A stretch of DNA of 64,000 nt, from contig JAAKBF010000390.1 of assembly GCA_012656075.1 (NCBI GenBank), positions 1 through 64,000 of the forward strand. Direction: 5' to 3'. The notes beneath the pieces are model-generated. The model made no database searches. It was not told where the DNA came from and worked only from the letters and a program-made list of their open reading frames with translations. Shown piece after piece: positions 58,201-64,000 of this stretch. The position numbers and the translations under genes were made by a program. The stretch is from Phytophthora hibernalis. Its lineage: Eukaryota; Oomycota; Peronosporomycetes; Peronosporales; Peronosporaceae. Within the stretch, counting starts at the first letter, position 1, and each line of letters opens with the position of its first letter.

Positions 58201-59276
58201 CCCTTCTTCATGCCGCGCGGCGTCTTCATCGACATGACAATGTCGCCAGTCCCCACCGCCTGAGCCACACCGTCGTCCGCGAGATGCACGTCCACCGGAG
58301 CCATCTTCTTGTAGTTCCTCATGTACTTGTTGGAACTCGTCATGTGCTGCGTCGCACCCGAGTCGACCAGCCACATGTCACTCGACTTGGCGGTACTGCT
58401 CGTACGACCAACCGAGAAAAGGTAGTCGCCAGGATCTTCTTCGTCCTGTGCGACGTTCGCACGCTGCGACCGATATCGCTCAGCGTCGTTCTGGACCCGC
58501 GAGGGACACTCCGCGATCCAATGTCCTTGTTTGCCGCAGTTGTGGCACGCCCCGGTCTTCTTCACCGGTCGGCCCTTGCGCTTGTTGTTGTTGACCATGA
58601 ACGCTTGACCTTGACCGTGCGCGGCTCCGTCGACACCGCCACCTTGTTCCTTGCGCTTCATGTCCTCATGCAGCAGCCGAGACGTCACGAGTTCCCACGA
58701 CAGCGAGTCGGCTCTCGACTCCAACGCCGTGATCAGGAACTGGTACGACTCGCTCAGACTGCCCAGAAGCGTGATCACCAAGTCGTCCTCGCTGACCGGA
58801 GCGCCAACCGCGTCGAGCTGCTCCGCCAGCGTCTTGAGCTTGTTGATGTGCTTCAGCACATCGTCACCTTCCTCCATCATCGTCGTGAAGAAACGCCGAC
58901 GAAGAAAGAGCTTGTTGGCCAAACTCTTCTTCTCGAAGTGTCCTTCCAGTCTTGACCATGCATCATGCGCGTCCTTGGCCGAGCGAACCAGCGGCAGCTG
59001 CGAGTCCTCCATCGCGAGACAGATGATCGCCAGCGCCTTACGCGACTTCCTCTTGAACGTCGCTTGATCCGCCGTGGTCGTGCAGTGCTCCAGCTTCACT
59101 TCCCCACTCGTCACTTCCCACAGTTCGCGCTCCTCGAGCATCATCTGCATCTTGAACTTCCACGTGTGGAAGTTGGTTCCGTTGAACTTGTTGATGCGGG
59201 CGGTCGTGGTCGGGGTGGCGTCCATGGCGAAGGCGTAGTCGGGGTCTTGGGCAGGGAAGACGGGGCTTGGGCTCAT
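55204..59276 (-). pseudogene. copia-2 gag-pol
   Basis: Starts MSPSPVFPAQ at 59276 inside the PBS. Gag: INKFNGTNFHTWKFKM ... (59190 on), zinc knuckle CHNCGKQGHWIAEC (58545). Protease: MWLVDSGATQHMT (58370). Pre-integrase: WHLRLGHIGHGG and CDGCALGKQTR (57940-57815). Integrase: HRDVCGPMQTP, FVTFIDDKSHF (57760-57680), RSDNGGEYTS (57560), QLNGVAERMNR (57470). Frame break near 57400, then RT start WVFRVKENQAGEIERFKA (56620-56570), directly joined to KFTSIRIV. Then QMDVKTAFLNGVLDED (56505), YVDDLVL (56250), RNase H YSDADWAGD (55735) and SSTEAEYMALSE (55600). A second frame break is near 56420. The frame stops at 55204, within the LTR. Confidence 0.9.
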
Positions 59277-59280
59277 AACC
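59269..59280 (-). other. copia-2 primer-binding site overlapping gag start
   Basis: On the minus strand GGTTATGAGCCC follows the 5' LTR directly and is an exact complement-type match to the initiator tRNA(Met) anticodon arm. The gag ATG (59276-59274) is contained in it, as in copia-1. Confidence 0.78.
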
Positions 59281-59643
59281 AAAAGGCTTTGGTCGGTTGA
59301 TGGCAAAATGCAAAGTGATTGATTTAGGTCCTTAGTTCGCAAACTCCCTTGCTACCTCTAAGCCTACTGGATTCTCTACTGGATACACTCTACTGGATTC
59401 TCTACCGGATACTGAGTTGCTTCAGCCAATCAGCGACTGCCACGTGGATGCCCATCTTGTACCCACAATCTTGTACCCACGTGTCCCGTAATCCCCGTAG
59501 CGTAAACAGCGTCCCATCATCAGTGTCCGCGTCCCATCATCAGTGTCCCGTAAACACAGGAATGATTGCGGTCCCACTGAGTGAAGGTCATACCGGTATC
59601 CTACCGGTATACCGCAGCTGCCCGAGGCGCCTTCTTGACAACA
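59281..59643 (-). repeat. copia-2 5' LTR (right copy)
   Basis: 363 bp; matches the left copy except for one fewer 20-bp unit, C/T at the CCACGTGG site (59441) and one extra C near 59347. Confidence 0.9.
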
Positions 59644-59648
59644 AGACT

Positions 59649-60094
59649 TGCATACAGCGAGCGACTGGGAACTGTTCCTACACAACACCACGTGTGCACT
59701 TCGCACTGCGTACCATAGCAGCATCGATGTTTCACCGAGACAGCAGGCTTTCGGACGCGATATGCTAATGGACCTAGCACACAAAACCGATTGGACAATC
59801 GAGCATCAGCGCAAGGTGAATCACATACAGCTCTATAACGAGCGGGAAAACAGCAAGCGCAACTCCTGGACGTATCTGCCCGACGACATGGTACTGCTAC
59901 GAGGTGATGCAGGGATACAAGGCAAACTACAGTCGCTGTACGACGGACCTTATCGAATCATTGCAGTCCGTAATAACGGAAGGATGGCGGTTGATAGAGG
60001 ACGCTATATCGAAAGGGTTAACATGCGTCGTGTGCGCCCATGTAAGCTACAGTGTCGAGAATACTGTAAGCATGTGAAGTTAAGCGAAGGATGA
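59649..60094 (+). pseudogene. gypsy-1 integrase, last part
   Basis: Continues the integrase after the copia-2 duplication: HTASDWELFLHNTT, CALRTAYHSSIDVSPRQQAF (59700), then a C-terminal SH3-like part DDMVLLRGDAGIQGKLQSLY and DGPYRIIAVRN (59885-59970) and ERVNMRRVRPC (60015). It stops at 60094, inside the start of the 3' LTR. It is intact in this stretch. Confidence 0.8.
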
Positions 60095-60369
60095 AATAAC
60101 AGGCCTGACAAGATCCACGTGCCACTCGCCACAAATATACGTGATGAAGGACAAGATCGACAGCGAGTGTCGCGTGTATATCGAGAACAGCAAACGGGTG
60201 AGTGCAAGCAGAAGGTTCAGTTGAGGTTGGAGTTGAAGAAAGAAGGAGAAACACTAGCAGGAAGGCTAGGAGAGAAGGACGAAGCGTAGACAACCAACTA
60301 ACCTTGCACAAATTCAATCAGTTGACAAAATACCAGCAAACAAACAAGTGTCCTTAAACACACGTGACA
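60053..60369 (+). repeat. gypsy-1 3' LTR
   Basis: 317 bp, TGTCGAGAATACTGTAAGCA to ACACGTGACA, matching 39461-39777. The end of the integrase reading frame overlaps its first 42 bp. Confidence 0.78.
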
Positions 60370-60477
60370 TGAACAACAAGGACACTACATAGATCTGGAT
60401 CTTCATGGTTTTGTCTAGTTCTAGGCTAGCCCAGAACGCACGCCAGTTTGACAGCAATGAAGCACTTTGATCTACTG

Positions 60478-60791
60478 GCTACGTTACAATACTGAAAGCA
60501 AACACGTTTGGAGAAGCGATCAAGACTGCAGAAGAATCAATCGGAGCGCGTTTCGGAACGCATTCGATGAGAAGCGGTGGGGCCACAGCGATGTTCTCGG
60601 CTGGCATCGACAGGCTCACCATCAAGCTATTCGGGAGGTGGTCATCCAATGCCTTCGAACAGTACACCAGAATGAACGACAAGGTTGTCAGCTCACTGGC
60701 CCCACAAATGACGCTAGGCGCAATGTCTCATCTTAGCCCGGCTACGCCGATGGGGCTCCGTCCAGCTCGAAACTCGAGCCGGACTAGCTAA
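60478..60791 (+). pseudogene. Tyrosine recombinase C-terminal fragment with intact catalytic residues
   Basis: The frame reads GYVTILKANTFGEAIKTAEE, then RFGTHSMRSGGATAMFSAG (60552), DRLTIKLFGRWSSNAFEQY and TRMNDKVVSSLAPQ. The H-x-x-R (HSMR), the GRW and the nucleophile tyrosine of Crypton/DIRS-type recombinases are all present. The N-terminal half is missing. It lies directly upstream of a truncated channel gene, at the probable breakpoint that removed the channel 5' end. Confidence 0.65.
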
Positions 60792-60800
60792 CACATCAAC

Positions 60801-63800
60801 ATGGCATCACTGTGCCCCCATCGCTGGATGTTCACGGAAACGGTAACATTTGCACTGGATATCGCGGCACTGTTACCACTTTATGCCGTCAACTGGAATA
60901 TCCCTTCGCACAAACGATGGGGCATGTTAAATGTAAATAAGTTGCTGCGTTTGGTTAAAGTTTCCAGACAGCTGCATGTACTCGAGACTCGATATCTGAA
61001 GCGCACGACCAAACTTCATTTCTTCAAGTTGCAATTCGATCTGTTTTGGGGCACAAAGGTTGTTGTATTGCCCGGGTGTGGTGAGGAGGGTTTAAATTTA
61101 CGTAGTTTTCTAGACTAGCTGAGTCGGTAGCAAAATGGAGAATGACGAAGTTGGTCGAGCAATCGGGAGACTAATCTGGCGGTCATTCGTTGGGCTGTTT
61201 GAAACGGATGGAGACCAACGACGACTTCAACGAGACCAGCGCAAATTGACAAGACTGAGCCTTTCACCCGACCGCGCAAAAAGTTACTTTCACCTGGTCA
61301 AGGCCAGGCAAAAGCACACATTACTACACTTTCATGCTCTCACATATTCTCGGCTGTATCTGGTTTAATTTTGCGCCAAAGGTGGCAGATTCCAATTACA
61401 ACAGCGGCTCAATTGTGAAGAAACCCGCTTTCGGAAATGACTTCTGGCTACCATCCGATAAGTTGGAGAATGGATCTCAAATCCTGCAGTATATGACATC
61501 TCTCTATTGGTCTTTTGGACTCATGTCATCTTCGGGTGAGTCCGATTTCCCACGAGCAAAATCTCAAAGCGTGTTTAGCGTTGTTACAATGGTATCGGGT
61601 TTATTTTGGTTTGCCTATGTGATCAGCAATTTCGGTGATATTATCGAGCTCCGGGGCTCCGAGAGCAGAGAGTTTGACACAAAAATTGGCACTGTGCGGC
61701 AAATGTTACATCACTTCAAAACACCAAAGGCGCTTAAAAAGCGCGTGAAAACATTTTTCTTGTTTAAGCGTTACCATACCATTACTCGAGAACATATCCT
61801 GGACCATTGCCTGCCACCTTCCTTGCTGACGGACATCCGCCTTGTGTTTTGAAGCCCATGATCGAAAAAGTCGAATTTTTGCGAGGAATGGAGGCGTCAA
61901 TTACACGAATGTTAGTGTCCCAATTCACGCTGGTGCTCGTCTCGCGCGGCGAACTTATTTTCAAATACGGAGACGGTGGTAGCAATAATCTTCATTTTCA
62001 CGGGGGTGTTGGATGTCCTGTTACCAGTGTTTGCTTCTAAAACTGCCTTCAAAGTCATTGTGGGATTGCTAGAAAACAAGTCAAAGTCAAGTGACGCTGG
62101 CTCAAAAGGATGGTCTTAGTGGCAGTGCCAAGCGACCAAGTAACATGAATGAACTGGTGAAGGTGAATGAGATCTCACGTGGTAGCTATTTTGGAGAAAA
62201 TGCACTATTCACAAATGGGAACCGCAATGCCTACATACGGTCACAGACTTCATGAATCTTGTACAGATTATCTCCTTGAACTCGTGTTCGATATATACCC
62301 CAAATGGCGACAGAAGGTATTACAAATCGCAAATATTCATCGTGAGCAAGCACGACTTGTACAACTTTCACGTGAAGAGCAGAATCGTATGCCAACGGCT
62401 ACAGGGTCGGTGTTATCACGCTCGGATACCATGCATGAACGTGCAGAGAGCCTGAAGCTCCAGCGATATCATGCGCGCTTGCACCATTTCAGTAATGCGC
62501 TGGATAGTGATATATCTTTGTATCGATTCGAGTTCAGGTTTTTCTCCAGTTATTGTATGGCCTCATTCAGGGTGCTGCTGCGCAGAGTAAATTCCACCTC
62601 TATTGGCTGGGTTTCATGGTCATTTGCACTGGGTATGTTGCGGTCATGATACCCTATGAGCTAACCATGGATTGCATGACTCGCAATACTATGGTTGTGA
62701 TTTTCGTGAAAGTTCTGGAGTTATTGTGCGAGATCGCTTTCGCTATAGACAATTGGTTTAGCTGACACGTCAGGAGTCGGCAGCCTCCATGGAACGTTAT
62801 GATCAAAACTTGCGCAGCGCCAACGTAAAGAAGCGAATGATCTGGGACTTAATCGCCGCCATTCCTTTTTACGATTTGTTTTCATTGTTTAACTGTAGTT
62901 CATGGTTCAAGGTCTTACGCTGCATCAAAACGTTCAACCAAGGCAGCTACTTGAACGAGTTAACAACCCCGAACCAAAGGTTGCGTCTCTGTACGCGTTT
63001 CACATAGCGATCTCGCTCTTCGGATTGATCACGATATCCTATGTGATTGGAGAACTTGCGAGTCTTTTCGTCTTATATATTGGCCTCGAAGTGGTATTCG
63101 GCAAAACCACATCGTAGTGAACTTTGTCTGGCACGCTTATGTGGCAGTGACCAACTTAGAGCGCGCACATATGCATTTATGACATCGCTCTGGTCCTCTC
63201 ACGGCGGAGTTAATTACGAAGAACTTTTGGCTGAAATGCCACGCGATATTCGCGCTGCATGCGTTCTCTACGTTTGGAAGAAGCTTCTCGACTGGTTTGT
63301 CATGAAAGTTGTGGTACAGGAGAAAACGTTCCTAAAAATGCACCTAAAATGCACTAGCATCGTTCGAGCCATGTACTTTGTGATTAAGGGCCACCTGAAA
63401 ATGCAAAGCAGTTCGATGTTACACCGTCCACTTGTCCTCCGTGTTGGTAGCTACTTTGGGGAGCACAGTCTACTCGGTTGCACTATCAGTTTTACACTGT
63501 GCACACAGAGAAAGTCGATCGCAAGCTCGCACTGGAGGCGTTTGCGTAGCTACTACAGAAGTACCCGTTTTCTCGTCTGGCGCTCAAGCTTTGTGACCGA
63601 TCGTACAAACATCTTAAAGCACAGAGTATGGGCGATTGCTCAAGAAGCGATATGGAAGAGCATTGGGGTGCAGCCATGCAGCTCTCCCTTCAAGATATTC
63701 AAACGTGTCATCATAAAGCGGTTACTACTACAGAGGCTACAAAGAAAGAGGAGAGCGCTGAAAAAAATGTTAACCATGTTGATGCTTTGAACGCTGGTTT

Positions 63801-63966
63801 TACAGCAGTGTCTTCGTCGTTCCAAGCTGACCAGACTACTTTTAAAAATGCTGCTGAGCTGCACACGGACGGTACAACTGCTGACAAAGAAGCGAAGGGT
63901 GATTGTGGCATCAATCGAGAGCTCGGGAGCTACCGGCACACATTTATTATATGTTCGAGGCACTAA
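60801..63966 (+). pseudogene. Multi-repeat CNBD channel of a second subfamily, 5'-truncated and decayed
   Basis: Begins in S3 (FALDIAALLPLYAVNW) and S4 (NVNKLLRLVKVSRQLHVLE, 60930-60990). Then S5 HYYTFMLSHILGCIWF (61320), pore YMTSLYWSFGLMSSSGESDFP (61495-61550) without GYGD, S6 WFAYVISNFGDII, C-linker, and a CNBD with GSYFGENALF and GNRNAYIRSQT (62185-62245), a good ligand-pocket pattern. A second repeat follows: S1 LYWLGFMVICTGYVAVMIPYE (62600), S2-S4 to 62940, then directly an S6-like helix (ISLFGLITISYVIGE) with S5 and pore not visible. The second CNBD has GSYFGEHSLLG (63450), and the tail runs to 63966. Many stops and frame breaks. Not the same subfamily as copies A-C. Confidence 0.72.
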
Positions 63967-64000
63967 AAACTGCCGTTGCTTTGGAGCATTTGCACATCTT

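Larger units (their letters stand above)
54877..59643 (-). mobile_element. Ty1/copia element copia-2, 4,767 bp, recent but defective
   Basis: LTRs 54877-55259 and 59281-59643 are nearly identical apart from repeat-number change. Target-site duplication AGACT (54872-54876, 59644-59648). Orientation is minus: 5' LTR on the right, PBS, single gag-pol frame leftward to the 3' LTR. The low LTR divergence makes it one of the younger elements of the nest. A 75-bp-class deletion in RT and at least two frame shifts disable it. Confidence 0.92.
39461..60369 (+). mobile_element. Outer Ty3/gypsy element (gypsy-1), host of nested insertions
   Basis: Matching LTRs at 39461-39777 and 60053-60369 (317 bp each, TGTC...GACA) enclose gag (39862-40640), integrase (40641-40946, 54836-54876, 59649-60094) and two later elements. 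The internal element without insertions is only about 2.3 kb. No protease, reverse transcriptase or RNase H lies between the zinc-knuckle region and the integrase core, so it was already a deletion derivative. No target-site duplication found. Confidence 0.8.

Noticed and set aside
55744..58955. Long plus-strand open frames across copia-2 (for example 57921-58955)
   Set aside because: They are shadows of the minus-strand gag-pol, which shows zinc-knuckle, protease, integrase, RT and RNase H motifs; the plus frames have no family motifs.
1..64000. RXLR or CRN effector genes
   Set aside because: Scattered RxLR-like strings occur only in shadow frames without a signal peptide or EER context; no LFLAK-like start was seen.

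Overview
The window looks like nuclear DNA of an oomycete, most likely a Peronosporales species (Phytophthora or a downy mildew). The support is large intron-poor ion-channel genes of the CNG/HCN type in tight clusters, short introns of about 70 nt (seen only in a DNA transposon), and a dense nest of Ty1/copia, Ty3/gypsy, PIF/Harbinger and tyrosine-recombinase (Crypton/DIRS-like) relics. There is no bacterial-style gene organisation, rRNA or CRISPR array.

Left third (1-21,075): three copies of one giant gene. Copy A (3-4183, +) is the 3' half. Copy B (4336-12514, +) is complete and follows A in tandem after 152 bp. Copy C (21075-12671, -) is complete and converges on B tail to tail with 156 bp between the stops. 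Each encodes about 2,700-2,800 residues: four consecutive six-transmembrane channel repeats, each with its own C-linker and cyclic-nucleotide-binding domain (CNBD). This is a single-chain pseudotetramer laid out like Nav/Cav channels but built from CNG/HCN/EAG-type units. The four selectivity filters all differ (I GFDD or GYDD, II GYGD, III VGSRE, IV FYGD), and the ligand pockets are degraded in repeats I-II but better kept in III-IV. All three copies are cut by many one- or two-base frame breaks. Almost every one is repaired by lengthening a homopolymer run, and the breaks fall at different places in each copy, so undercalled homopolymers in the assembly explain them better than pseudogenisation.

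Middle (21.3-39.4 kb): a short non-autonomous DNA element (21315-22051); a full-length decayed Ty1/copia element with AAAAT target-site duplications (22133-29288), which carries a 1.6-kb antisense accessory gene with a RanBP2-type zinc finger, a chromo-like segment and an OTU-like cysteine-protease-like end; a tyrosine-recombinase relic (29.7-30.3 kb) beside a gag-like ORF; a C2H2/RING zinc-finger gene (33513-34692); a minisatellite; a degenerate Phe-type tRNA; a second tyrosine-recombinase relic; and a transposase-like C-terminal scrap with a PCNA-binding box.

Right (39.5-60.4 kb): a retrotransposon nest resolved to the base. An old gypsy element (39461-60369) that has lost PR-RT-RNase H was hit twice in its integrase ORF. 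The first insertion is a 13.9-kb gypsy with chromodomain and double RNase H (40947-54835, duplication CGTG). Only 41 bp away is a minus-strand copia (54877-59643, duplication AGACT). The 5' LTR of the inner gypsy was then split by a 2.28-kb PIF/Harbinger transposon (41534-43815, duplication ATT). Removing the inserts with their duplications restores the outer integrase reading frame across both joints.

Right end (60.5-64 kb): a tyrosine-recombinase C-terminus with intact catalytic residues abuts a 5'-truncated, decayed channel of a different multi-repeat CNBD subfamily. Channel genes therefore flank the transposon block on both sides.
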